NCBI RefSeq assembly: GCF_001641695.1
Contig: NZ_LSEF01000052.1
Span: 36,910 to 100,909, forward strand
Direction: 5' to 3'
Length of the DNA stretch: 64,000 bases
Source of the DNA: Bradyrhizobium neotropicale
GTDB taxonomy: Bacteria > Pseudomonadota > Alphaproteobacteria > Rhizobiales > Xanthobacteraceae
The notes under the pieces were generated by a model, which was not told the origin of the DNA, did no database searches, and saw only the letters and a program-made list of their open reading frames with translations. The position numbers and the translations under genes were made by a program. The stretch's first letter is position 1, and each line of letters starts with the position of its first letter. Positions 31,445-40,209 of the stretch are shown piece after piece.

Positions 31445-32179
31445 CTAGATCGCGAGCATGCTGTTACCCTGGATCGACAGCAGGGTCAGATTGCCGGTTG
31501 CATAGGCCCCGGTATCGATGTTGGCCCGATTTTCGAGCAGCTCGGCCTGGCGCACCGGCGTGTGGCCATGCACGACATATTTGCCGAAGCGCTTCTTGCT
31601 CTGGAGAAATTCGTCCCTGATCCATAGCAGGTCCGATTCACGCTGCTCGGACAGGGGGACCCCCGGACGAACCCCCGCATGAACGAAGAAGAAGTCGCCG
31701 CAGGTGAACGTCGGCCGCAACTGGCGCAGAAACGCTATGTGCTGCGGTGGCATTGCCGAGGCGAGCTCGCGCACGAGATCGGACTGCTGGTCCTTGCTGA
31801 GATCGGGTGAGGCCGAGAGCCCGTATGACATCATGGTCTGAAGTCCGCCGAATCCGAACCAGTCGCTGACGCGCGAGGGATCGTCCAGCACCGAGGTGAA
31901 ATAGGCTTCGTGATTGCCCTTGAGAAAAACCGTGTTGCGACGGCGGCTGCGCCGGATCAGGAGATCGAGGGTGCGGCGGGAATCCGGTCCGCGATCGATA
32001 TAGTCGCCGAGAAAGACCTCGATCGCACGATACGGCCGGCTGTTCGACATATCCGCGTCGATCACCGCGAACATCTGCTCGAGCAGATGCGCACAGCCGT
32101 GGATATCGCTGAGCGCATATATGCGGACGCCGTTTGGCAATCTCGGCCGGGGCGAGCTTTGGGTCGCAGAGGTGAGCAT
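31445..32179 (-). CDS. Metallophosphatase (PPP-type serine/threonine phosphatase-like), copy A
   Basis: 244 residues with the PPP/metallophosphoesterase metal-ligand series: DIHGC (about residue 25), GDYIDRGPDS, GNHE and a final VHGHTPV. FFVHAGVRPGVPL between them is also typical. It likely dephosphorylates a small molecule or protein in the cytosol. A close paralog of about 60-65% apparent identity by eye lies at 41665, with the same upstream small membrane protein. In rhizobia such genes occur near polysaccharide loci. Confidence 0.85.
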   Translation of the reverse strand: MLTSATQSSPRPRLPNGVRIYALSDIHGCAHLLEQMFAVIDADMSNSRPYRAIEVFLGDYIDRGPDSRRTLDLLIRRSRRRNTVFLKGNHEAYFTSVLDDPSRVSDWFGFGGLQTMMSYGLSASPDLSKDQQSDLVRELASAMPPQHIAFLRQLRPTFTCGDFFFVHAGVRPGVPLSEQRESDLLWIRDEFLQSKKRFGKYVVHGHTPVRQAELLENRANIDTGAYATGNLTLLSIQGNSMLAI

Positions 32180-32338
32180 GAAGTCTGACTCTTTCAGAGT
32201 GCTTCGCCCGAGATGTCAATATGTTATCGGCGAAATCGGGTCACAACGAGCCGCTTTTTTCCCCACGCATGCAGGGCGAGGCTCACTTGTGCGCCAGACG
32301 GATCAGCCGTCCGCTGCGGCGAATCGCCGACCGTCGCG

Positions 32339-32617
32339 CTAGCCGAAGCCTCGGCTGTCGAATGACGGTGCGGCCTTGCCGCGATAAGCCGACGCGCGAA
32401 CGCGGACCAGAAGCGCGCCGCAGAGATAGCCAAGCTGAAGCATCGCCGCAAAGACAACGATAATAACAACGCTGTGAGCTGAACTGTTTCCCTGCCAGGC
32501 GGAGATCACACCGAGGATCGCAGCACCGAGGACGATTGCCGGAGGCAGGATGAAGATTCGGAATCGGCCCCCCAGCAGCGATCCGATCAACAGACTGAAA
32601 ACAACGACGGTACTCAC
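32339..32617 (-). CDS. Small membrane protein, 92 residues, copy A
   Basis: Two or three hydrophobic helices; N-terminus LLIGSLLGGRFRIFILPPAIVLGA, then VVIIVVFAAMLQLGYLCGALL. It is paralogous to the 92-residue protein at 39389, both with LIG..LG.RFR(I/F)F near the start and Q.GY at the second helix. No known function. It lies 160 bases upstream of phosphatase copy A on the same strand. Confidence 0.6.
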   Translation of the reverse strand: MSTVVVFSLLIGSLLGGRFRIFILPPAIVLGAAILGVISAWQGNSSAHSVVIIVVFAAMLQLGYLCGALLVRVRASAYRGKAAPSFDSRGFG

Positions 32618-32985
32618 GCCACCAACTCCCCGAACTGGCCCTGAGTGTTAACGGCGGCGAACTAACAACGGTTGAAGCGATAGAGTTGAACAATCATTCA
32701 AATACGCGTGTGATGATTTACAAAAATGACGCGAAAATCGGCGCGCGCTCGGTTGGATGTCAAGCGTATGACGTCGCTGTGAGAAGCTATGCACTGCGAC
32801 GCTGCGTTGTAGAAAATAGATTTGATCTTTCGGTGCAGTCATAACCATGCAGCCGTCGCTGGCGCAGCGGCGCGCTCGCGCAAGGCGGCGCGATTCCGGC
32901 GAAGGCCTCAGCGCGCTGGTGCCTAGTCCGAGCTCTTCCATATGGAAGTGGGACACATCGGCCCTCAGTGCGCCCGGTCGATCAG
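32618..32985. other. Intergenic gap, nothing recognised
   Basis: About 370 bases, locally AT-richer, with no gene. It should contain the promoter for the 92-residue protein gene. Confidence 0.4.
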
Positions 32986-34026
32986 CTAAACTTGTTGCGA
33001 TCCTGAAACCGCACGCTCCAGCCTTCGTGCGTCCGAATTGGCAGCGTAACTGAGAGACGGTTCGCGCGCAGAACTCGTGAACACACCCTCAAAATACGCG
33101 ATCGTGCGTGCGAGACCTTGCCGAAGCGAAACCTGCGGCGCCCACCCAAGCATCGCATTGGCGTGTGAAATTTCAGGCTGGCGTTGTCGCGGGTCGTCGT
33201 GCGGAAGCGGGCGGTGAACGATTTTCGAGTGAGAACCGGTCAATTCGATAGTCAGTTCCGCGAGCTCACGCATCGTGACTTCATGGGGATTGCCTAAATT
33301 CAAGGGGCCAGTCACGTCGTCAGATGACTGCATCAAGCGTATCAAGCCATCGATCAGATCGTCTACGTAGCAGAACGCCCGGCTCTGCAAGCCATCGCCG
33401 TAAATCGTAATGTCGTGCCCACGTAGCGCCTGAACGATGAAATTCGAGATCACGCGCCCGTCGTTGGGATGCATGCGCGGGCCATAAGTGTTGAAAATGC
33501 GCGCGACCTTAACGGCTAGCCGGTGTTGCCGTCGATAATCGAAGAACAGAGTTTCAGCGCAGCGTTTGCCTTCATCGTAGCAAGAGCGGAGCCCGATCGG
33601 GTTTACATTGCCCCAATAATCCTCAGTTTGAGGATGGACCGTGGGATCACCATAAACTTCAGAGGTTGAGGCCTGCAGGATGCTTACTTTGAGTCGCTTG
33701 GCCAGCCCGAGCATGTTGATCGCGCCGATCACGCTGGTCTTGGTCGTCTGAACCGGGTCGTGCTGATAATGCACAGGCGAGGCCGGACAGGCGAGATTGT
33801 ATATCTGATCGACCTCAACGTAGAGCGGGAATGTTACATCATGGCGCAGGAGTTCGAAGCGATGATGGTCGAGAAGATGTTCGACATTACCCCGCGTGCC
33901 GGTGAAAAAATTGTCCACGCAAAGGACCTCCGCACCGTTTGCCAGCAGGCGCTCGCAGAGGTGTGAGCCAAGAAATCCAGAGCCGCCAGTCACCAAAATT
34001 CGCTGTGCCAAATTGTAAGGCATCAT
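32986..34026 (-). CDS. NAD-dependent SDR, UDP-glucuronate decarboxylase (UDP-xylose synthase) type
   Basis: 346 residues from ATG 34026 (paired ATGs, AGGAAG directly upstream); the open frame reaches 34188. The Rossmann motif is [10 protein letters not shown], the catalytic pair is in SCYDEGKR, and the segments [19 protein letters not shown] and [20 protein letters not shown] are typical of UXS/UGD-type decarboxylases. It would turn UDP-glucuronate into UDP-xylose for polysaccharide synthesis. It sits in a degraded segment beside an IS remnant. Confidence 0.88.
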   Translation of the reverse strand: MMPYNLAQRILVTGGSGFLGSHLCERLLANGAEVLCVDNFFTGTRGNVEHLLDHHRFELLRHDVTFPLYVEVDQIYNLACPASPVHYQHDPVQTTKTSVIGAINMLGLAKRLKVSILQASTSEVYGDPTVHPQTEDYWGNVNPIGLRSCYDEGKRCAETLFFDYRRQHRLAVKVARIFNTYGPRMHPNDGRVISNFIVQALRGHDITIYGDGLQSRAFCYVDDLIDGLIRLMQSSDDVTGPLNLGNPHEVTMRELAELTIELTGSHSKIVHRPLPHDDPRQRQPEISHANAMLGWAPQVSLRQGLARTIAYFEGVFTSSAREPSLSYAANSDARRLERAVSGSQQV

Positions 34027-34509
34027 CTTCCTGTCAAAGACCATCTCTGCAACGAGCGCGTCTGTCTCCCAGTGATGCGATGAACATGTCAAAGTTAAGG
34101 TTTGTTCGTTCTCTCGCCGCAGCGATTGCAACCGGAACTTCAAGTGCGTCTGCATGATGGCTGTTTTTGTGCACGCGCATGAGGCCATGCGTGCAAATTC
34201 GAACAGCGAAGCTTGCTTCGGATTTTGGGTGGCTGTGCCTCGATGCGCACCACGTGGGACCGAAATGGCGGCGGGGCCTACGAGGCCTTGGACAGTCTGC
34301 GACGTTGGAATCGCAGGCCCGCGGGCGTTTGACTACGTAGCCGGATTGCAGGGTGGATTGCCACCAAGCCTTTTTCGCGAGATGCCAGCGAACGGTCTTT
34401 CGTATTCCGGCCGAGTTCGCGCTCGCTTCGAGGCCATCCCGCGGCGGCCGCTGTGGTCCGCCCATCAGTTCCGAAAGCTTCGACGCAGGCCGATTTGCAA
34501 TCGGCAGTG
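34027..34509. other. Gene-poor stretch beside IS remnant
   Basis: No gene is convincing here. Overlapping frames on both strands show no domain. The part nearest 34510 may be the diverged end of the IS5-type transposase. Confidence 0.4.
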
Positions 34510-34702
34510 ACGCGCGAGCGAAAAGATAAGGGCTGAAGCAGATCGGGTCTTTGCGATTGCGTTTCGGTTAAATGTTTGGCCACGTGCCTTGCCGGCGGGC
34601 AAGTTCCCAGTCCGCATCGTATCCACGCTCCGCGAGCAACATTGTTTGTGGAAGCAAGGCGTTGAGGAGAACCGAACACAGCCGATTGTCATGCGCCTCA
34701 CG
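34510..34702 (-). mobile_element. IS5-family transposase remnant
   Basis: On the minus strand, one frame reads REAHDNRLCSVLLNALLPQT, then LLAERGYDADWELARRQGTW, then PKRNRKDPICFSPYL, which is the C-terminal part of IS5-type transposases (GEAHDNR; DKGYDAD; PPKRNRKDPI). A TAA stop (34568-34570) interrupts it before PKRNRK, and the frame loses similarity after LFARAS. Neither the N-terminus nor inverted repeats are seen, so it is a dead fragment. Confidence 0.8.
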
Positions 34703-35055
34703 CAGCTATCCCAGCAAACGGGCCGCCATTCGCCACATCGTCGATATCGGCTTCAGTCAAAGCCCTTGGATAAGCTCCTGTCCGAAGCACGGTTTGGGCC
34801 GTTCGGCGGCGTTGCGGGCAACCAAAAAATTCAGTCAATGATCTGCCGTCAACGCGGCGGCCGGGTGGACCTAACCAAACTCGCTCTCTGCGGCATCGAC
34901 AGCTCCCGCCCCAAAAAGGCCACTGCGCCAATATTGCCTTGAGTACGATCAACGGTTGTGAGAGGTCGCGATGACAAGAGCAGAGCCGAGCGATATTTCG
35001 CTGACCTCAGCGATGCGCTCATCGCCAAAAACACACCTGCAGGCAGGAGCGAAAA
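34703..35055. other. Intergenic gap, nothing recognised
   Basis: About 350 bases between the IS remnant and the FkbM-type gene. No gene seen; probably eroded sequence plus the promoter of the downstream gene. Confidence 0.35.
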
Positions 35056-35847
35056 GTGGCTACTAACGATCTGATATACGATGTAGGCGTAAATGACGGA
35101 GCCGACTCCGCCTATTATCTCTGGCGGGGATTCAGGGTGCTCGGCATAGAGGCGAGCCCGGTCTTGGCTGAAAGGCTAAGGGAAAAGTTCGAGCCGGAAA
35201 TACGAGAAGGTCGCTACACTCTATTGGAGGTTGGAGTGGCGGATGACGATGGCACAGCTGAATTTTGGATGTCAGACGTCACTGAGTGGTCATCTTTCAG
35301 CAAGAGTGTCGCGTCGCGCGACGGGACGCCTCATCGCGCCGTGCAAATACCAACCAGAAAATTCTCGGCGATAGTTGAAGAGTTTGGAGTTCCGTTTTAT
35401 TGCAAGGTGGATATTGAGGGTAATGATCGGTGCTGCGTGAGAGGTTTGACCGGGGATACCGTGCCTCCTTACTTGTCGATCGAAATGTCACACAAGGATG
35501 GTGGTTTGGATCTCGACCTGCTCGACTCGTTGGGATATCGGTACTTCAAGGTAATTAGCCAGGTGACGCGCGCTCAGCCGACTCCATCGCTGATGAGAAT
35601 TGATGGCTTGCTCTCGGGTTTTCCCAAGAAGGCGTTAAGGGCAGCGATTAAGCGAACTTTGGGTGTGCGGTCTTTCCAGGGCCGAAAATTTCCTTTGGGC
35701 TCGTCCGGTCCGTTTGCCGAGGACACGCCTGGCCGGTGGCGCTCGGTTGGCGAAGTCAGACGGCTTTGGGCATTTTTGAAGGATATCGATGAAGGTGCGG
35801 GCAAAAACCGTCTCGGCGAGTGGTTTGATTTTCACGTCAAGCGGTAG
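35056..35847 (+). CDS. FkbM-family methyltransferase
   Basis: 263 residues from GTG 35056 with GGAG upstream. The N-terminus DVGVNDGADSAYYLWRGFRV and then EASPVLAERLREKF, plus YCKVDIEGNDRCC, match FkbM-type SAM methyltransferases (D.G...G; K.DIEG). Such enzymes O-methylate sugars or related groups in polysaccharide and natural-product pathways. Base composition is AT-richer than most of the window, consistent with lateral gain. It is flanked by degraded sequence. Confidence 0.8.
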   Translation: MATNDLIYDVGVNDGADSAYYLWRGFRVLGIEASPVLAERLREKFEPEIREGRYTLLEVGVADDDGTAEFWMSDVTEWSSFSKSVASRDGTPHRAVQIPTRKFSAIVEEFGVPFYCKVDIEGNDRCCVRGLTGDTVPPYLSIEMSHKDGGLDLDLLDSLGYRYFKVISQVTRAQPTPSLMRIDGLLSGFPKKALRAAIKRTLGVRSFQGRKFPLGSSGPFAEDTPGRWRSVGEVRRLWAFLKDIDEGAGKNRLGEWFDFHVKR

Positions 35848-35999
35848 TTGCTCCTCTTTCCACCGGCGCGAGGGTGCCGCGAGATCGGTGGGCACGGTTG
35901 ATCGGCCGCTTACATTGTGCTCACCGGCAGCTTATCCTTGCGATTTCCAGCGAGGCCAAAGCCTGATTGTCGGGGCTCTCGTCCAAGGAGATTCGCATC

Positions 36000-36300
36000 T
36001 TGCGCTATCTCTTCGAGAGAGTACGCTTTCGACACCGGCCAGCGCGAGCTGCATCGCGGGGCGGACGTCGTCTCCGTCGCGCCGCAGGTATTCGATCTGC
36101 TTGACTACCTGATCCGCGACAGGGAGCGAATTCCGGAATAGGGCCGCGCACTCGACAACCACCGTCAGGACCTGCTCAACGCCGAGATCTCCAACGGACA
36201 GCGCCGTCTCAAGGAGCTGGCGGCCGAAATCGCCCACTTCAAGTTCATGAAGGCGGCGGCGCTGGGCCGCTTTCCGGACCACAAGGTTGTGATCGCCGCT
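36000..36300 (+). pseudogene. Chimeric pseudogene: winged-helix fragment joined to 140-residue-protein fragment
   Basis: AAGGAG (35985-35990) precedes TTG 36000, which reads RYLFE, then shifts by one base into YAFDTGQRELHRG, then VVSVAPQVFDLLDYLIRDRERIPE, the N-terminal winged helix of OmpR/CadC-like regulators (often fused to cyclase/TPR domains). One inserted base in GAGAGAGTAC explains the shift. After a TAG (36139-36141) the same frame gives LDNHRQDLLNAEISNGQRRL and AEIAHFKFMKAAALGRFP, matching the end of the protein at 30976. Two genes were truncated and joined, then frameshifted. Confidence 0.75.
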
Positions 36301-36332
36301 GGTCACGGCGCGACGGCGCGTTCGACCCCAAT

Positions 36333-36434
36333 ATGATCCAATTTTCCGCCGACTGGCTGCTGCCGTCGTGCCTGATCGCCGCCGCAATTTCGGTAGGAAT
36401 GGCGTTCGGTTCACGGAAGTTTTCGGGGCTTTGA
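36333..36434 (+). CDS. Tiny single-helix ORF, 33 codons (doubtful)
   Basis: ATG 36333 encodes MIQFSADWLLPSCLIAAAIS and a short basic tail. It could be a micro-protein with one membrane helix, but there is no ribosome-binding site and it lies among pseudogenes. Confidence 0.25.
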   Translation: MIQFSADWLLPSCLIAAAISVGMAFGSRKFSGL

Positions 36435-36476
36435 GATTTCACCCCGAGACCGTCGGCAGTTGATGGGAAGCGGATT

Positions 36477-36608
36477 GTGGTCAGTTTGCTAGTTACGGGT
36501 TGCGCGGGCTTTGTCGGCTTTCACCTCGCGCGACGTCTGCTGGGCGAGGGTAAGCCAGTGATAGTAATCGACAATCTCAACGATTATTACGATCCGGCGC
36601 TCCGCTGG
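36477..36608 (+). pseudogene. Truncated NAD-dependent epimerase (UDP-glucuronate epimerase type), N-terminus only
   Basis: GTG 36477 reads [20 protein letters not shown], then [22 protein letters not shown], the Rossmann N-terminus of UDP-glucuronate 4-epimerases. Similarity stops abruptly about residue 43 and the frame continues without family features. About 300 residues are missing, so it is non-functional. Confidence 0.8.
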
Positions 36609-36823
36609 CGTGCTCTGAGCCAGGGCTTGCTACCCCTTGCTGCTTTATCTTGCCGTGTTTCGTTTCATTCAAGTCGGCAGCAAACGTGAGATTGCGACGT
36701 CGCCTCGACACGTCACCGCCGACTCCGACGGGGCGCCAGACCTCTCGATCACTTTCGACGAAAGTTTTCACGGATGGTGCCGCACCCGGGCGACCGCGTG
36801 GATCGCGCGGGTGCGGAAGCGGA

Positions 36824-38785
36824 TCAAGGTTTCTGCGGTCTGGTCAGGAACGAGTCCTGTACCCAAGTGGGGCTATTCGACCCGGCTGTCACGACCTGAC
36901 CGGGATCGACCCGACCGGTTTGACCGGCCAGAGACTGGCTCAGGAGCGCAAAGCTGTGGCTTGCCAGGCACGACGCTGGCGAGCCGCCCTCACGCGGATC
37001 ATCCGCCACGGTCATCGCCCCCGACCCAGAGTTCGCAACGCCGCTGTTGGCGACCAGGTCTCTGATCTCGCTAAGCAGAGCAGAAGCAGACCGCTGGCTT
37101 GCAAGCCCCCCGGTCCCGGTGCTCCTGCCGGTCGTGGTCGTCCCACCATTCGCGATCGAGTCCTGATGCTGACTTAGCCACCCGGGATCTTGGCCTGTGG
37201 TGGCCGAAGAATTCGCCACCGTGGCTTTCGGCGGTGACGTCGGAGCCGGCGCGGTCGCTGGTGGGGGATCCGTCACCGTGATGGTGTGTGGCGCACCTTT
37301 TATCACCGCGCCGGAGACCGGGTCTTTTGCGATGGCGGTTAGCGTGAGTGTCGAGGCCGGATCACCCCCGCGCGTGTAGTTCGATGTCAGCGTCAACCCG
37401 CTGTCGACCTGCTCGGCGGTCAAGGTGACGTTGTTTCCGTTGAACGTCTTGCCATCGAGCTTGTCCGTGATCGTCTCGTACTGCGGCAAGCCCGTAATGC
37501 TCGCGGTCACGACATCGTTGGGATCGGTCGTTGCCACCTTGACTCCCAGATCGACCGTGCCGCCCTTCCCGTGCACCGACAGTGTGGGATCCGCGATGGT
37601 CAGGACCGGCGTGTGCGATGACGTGGTCGTTACAGGTGTAGACGCGGATGCAGATGCCGATGTGGCTGTAGGTGGGTCGCCGAAATACTTGGCCCATGCC
37701 GCAGCCTCGAGCGGCTTGTGGTCGGCGGAACTGGTGAAGCGATATTGTCCGCCGGAGTTCGAATCCCAGGCATTCACGAAGCTGACGTTGACGCCCGATT
37801 GATGCAGCGTGTCGGCGAGCCACTTTACGAAGGTCGGATTGTCGGTGAGACCCGCACCGTCGTGCGTATTGCCGGCGCCGGTCTCGGCAATTGCGAATGG
37901 CTTGCCTGCCGATTTGGCGAGATCGATCAGCTGCTGCAGCGTGGTCGCATGGCCCGCGCTGCCATCGAGTGACCATTGGTTGGAGGCCGGGTAGGTGTAG
38001 TAGTGCTGGAGGTTGACCGGATCCGTCGCCCATTGCTGGACGCTTGAATCGTAGACAGGGTGAGATGAGTTGAGGACTTGCCCGCTCTTGTCCCAGTCAT
38101 ACAGGTGTGTCGGCGTACCGTAGGGGAAGACATCGCCGTAGACGTCGGCGGCGATGATATCGACATACTGGTTCCCGGGGTAAGCCGTCTTGATAACGTT
38201 GCTGGCGTTGCTGTAATTCACGACACTCGGATTCCACGCCACCTTGACATCCACGCCATTGGCCTGGCCCGCGGCGTGCAAGACCGTGGAGATGTGCTGG
38301 AAGGCCTTGACCCAATCGGCGCGTGTCGCGGCGTCATTGCCGGCATAGGACGGCATGGTGTCGATGTTCATCTCCCAACCGGGTCGCCAGATCTGTGTCG
38401 TGAAGCCATTGTCGGCCCAGGCCTTGACCATGCCCTGCAGAACGGAATCGTATTTCCCGGCCGCGAAGTCCTTGTAGAACTGATCAGGGGTTCCCGAGCC
38501 TGACGCCGTCGAGGTCATCGGCAAGCCGATCACCGGTGTAACACCTTTAAGCACTGGCGACTGCGCCATCGAGGCGGCATTCCAGCTCGATTGGCCAACC
38601 CAACCCGAGACGGGCAGGCGCTGATCGCCATACTGGTCGATGAACTGCGGCTTGGATTTCATCAACGTTGAGAAGGCGCTGAAGTTTGCTTCGAAACTCG
38701 CCTCCTCGTTCGAATCAAAATAGTTCGGGTTTCCCACAAAGACGCCGAGGGGAAATGGCGTTGCGCCGGCAGTGTTCTGACTCAT
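36824..38785 (-). CDS. GH26-like glycoside hydrolase with Ig/cadherin-like repeat, probably exported
   Basis: 653 residues from ATG 38785 with AAGGA upstream. Residues about 1-370 resemble GH26 (endo-mannanase/EPS hydrolase clan): acid/base Glu138 in WRPGWEMN and nucleophile Glu301 in FAIAETGAGN. Residues about 385-510 are a beta-sandwich of Ig/cadherin type (TLSVHGKGGTVDLGVKVATT). The Ser/Thr/Gly/Pro-rich tail ends with no known domain. There is no N-terminal signal peptide, so a C-terminally directed route such as type I secretion is likely. It probably cuts or remodels the exopolysaccharide. Confidence 0.75.
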   Translation of the reverse strand: MSQNTAGATPFPLGVFVGNPNYFDSNEEASFEANFSAFSTLMKSKPQFIDQYGDQRLPVSGWVGQSSWNAASMAQSPVLKGVTPVIGLPMTSTASGSGTPDQFYKDFAAGKYDSVLQGMVKAWADNGFTTQIWRPGWEMNIDTMPSYAGNDAATRADWVKAFQHISTVLHAAGQANGVDVKVAWNPSVVNYSNASNVIKTAYPGNQYVDIIAADVYGDVFPYGTPTHLYDWDKSGQVLNSSHPVYDSSVQQWATDPVNLQHYYTYPASNQWSLDGSAGHATTLQQLIDLAKSAGKPFAIAETGAGNTHDGAGLTDNPTFVKWLADTLHQSGVNVSFVNAWDSNSGGQYRFTSSADHKPLEAAAWAKYFGDPPTATSASASASTPVTTTSSHTPVLTIADPTLSVHGKGGTVDLGVKVATTDPNDVVTASITGLPQYETITDKLDGKTFNGNNVTLTAEQVDSGLTLTSNYTRGGDPASTLTLTAIAKDPVSGAVIKGAPHTITVTDPPPATAPAPTSPPKATVANSSATTGQDPGWLSQHQDSIANGGTTTTGRSTGTGGLASQRSASALLSEIRDLVANSGVANSGSGAMTVADDPREGGSPASCLASHSFALLSQSLAGQTGRVDPGQVVTAGSNSPTWVQDSFLTRPQKP

Positions 38786-39388
38786 TGCTTGGTGTCCTTG
38801 CTGCTATTTTCTTTCAACCGCGTCTAAGCGGCGATTGCGAAATAGTAATGTCGTCTCTCGACACCCAGCCGCCGCGACTCCGCCACGTATCTGGCAGCTC
38901 AATCGCGGTGCCGATGACGCAATTGAAATGCCGACGCGGAAGGGACTTCACGATAACCTCCGGATAGCAGGACCCGCACGTCGAGGCATGACGGGGAGAC
39001 CTTGCCCGACGCTTGCCTTATCAGGTGCCACCAGACTCGGTGGGCTTTGGCTGTTCTGCGGGCAGACGAATCCTTGCGGGCAAAAATTCGCAACGGGGCC
39101 TGGAAGACGACAGCCTGCGCTACGCAGGTATCGTATCGACCGACCGGGGGCTGATGGTGCTCAAGGAATGTTCTTCGTTCGGGTCATCGACGACTTCGCC
39201 GCTCACGACGGCCACGAAGCCGTGGCCATGTTTGCGATCGCAGCGCAAGAAGATCGCGCCGTAGTGCTCTGTTGAGCAGGATGCCGGTGTATATGCGATG
39301 TGCCTAATCAATTCGCGGGTTTCAAGCAGGAGGGCCGAGCGAGACTCTGCCATGGTCCGACAACCGGCGCGCGCAAGTGCTTTCGGCC
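38786..39388. other. Gap with only weak ORFs
   Basis: Six hundred bases. A minus-strand frame at 39120-39353 (77 codons, CSTEHYGAIFLRCDRKHGHGF) could be a small orphan but has no ribosome-binding site. The GH26 promoter must lie near 38790-38900. Confidence 0.35.
39120..39353 (-). CDS. Doubtful orphan ORF, 77 residues
   Basis: Starts MAESRSALLLETRELIRHIA. Composition is plausible for a soluble protein, but no family, no ribosome-binding site and no neighbour supports it. Confidence 0.22.
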   Translation of the reverse strand: MAESRSALLLETRELIRHIAYTPASCSTEHYGAIFLRCDRKHGHGFVAVVSGEVVDDPNEEHSLSTISPRSVDTIPA

Positions 39389-39667
39389 TCAGCGAAGCTT
39401 CGGGTTCCCTATGGGAGCCGTGCCGCCTTCGACAGTCGCGGGGCCGATCGTATGTTTCAACAAGGCGCTAAGGACGTATCCCGCCTGAAGAGCAGCGGCG
39501 AATAGGACGGTCGACCACAGCGCCTGCGCCTGAGGCCACTTCTGAACGATCGACAACGTGGTCAGTGCGATGGAACCGAGGAACAGGAGCGGCAGCACAA
39601 CAAAGAAGCGAAACCGGATTCCCAAAGCCAGTCCAATCAATGCACTACAAACTGCCGGCGTGGTCAC
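39389..39667 (-). CDS. Small membrane protein, 92 residues, copy B
   Basis: Paralog of the protein at 32339: ALIGLALGIRFRFFVVLPLLFLGS, then LWSTVLFAAALQAGYVLSALL. Same length and helix pattern. Function unknown. Copy B of the metallophosphatase lies about 2 kb away on the same strand, with the glycosylphosphotransferase in between. Confidence 0.6.
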   Translation of the reverse strand: MTTPAVCSALIGLALGIRFRFFVVLPLLFLGSIALTTLSIVQKWPQAQALWSTVLFAAALQAGYVLSALLKHTIGPATVEGGTAPIGNPKLR

Positions 39668-40209
39668 ACCCTGTTTCTCCTTTACGCCATACTTCTTAAT
39701 CGCCGGCGTCTAAGATTGGTTTAAGGGCTTGAGTCAAATTGTGCTGACGTGGAGGTTGCGTGCTGGTCCAATCCACATGCGCAGAAGCAGTATCGACACA
39801 TCTTTTTGCAAGGCTGCCGCGCGCATGTCTGCTGCTTGCCGAGGTGTCAAAGGCGTGATGTCAATCCGTGCAGTTGATCAATCTTCGTTGTGCGACTCGC
39901 GCTGCGCGCAAGTTCTATGCCCCTGTGAGCAATCGCGCATCACGAATTGATTGATCGTGCATCATGCTGTGATCGATCGACGCGCGTCACAACTTTGCAA
40001 TGCGGAGAACGAATGAGTTTGTTGGTGCGGTGCCACAATATCGCTGCGTTTGATAAACAACTTCCCCAGCAATTCGCGCGAATTCCAACCTTGTTGGCAA
40101 GCCTTGATGCAAGACCTTTTCGCAGTGGCCGACTCTTTTCCGTTCTCATTTGATGCATGTGTTCGTTTTCGTCGTGCGGCCTACGGCCGTTGAAATGAAG
40201 AGGTTCGTG
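39668..40209. other. Regulatory gap upstream of the glycosylphosphotransferase
   Basis: About 540 bases, AT-richer than its surroundings, without a convincing gene. It separates two divergent genes, so promoters for both should be here. No specific operator was recognised. Confidence 0.4.

Noticed and set aside
34034..34465. 143-codon minus-strand frame next to the IS remnant
   Set aside because: No recognisable family; may be eroded transposase end but similarity stops before it.
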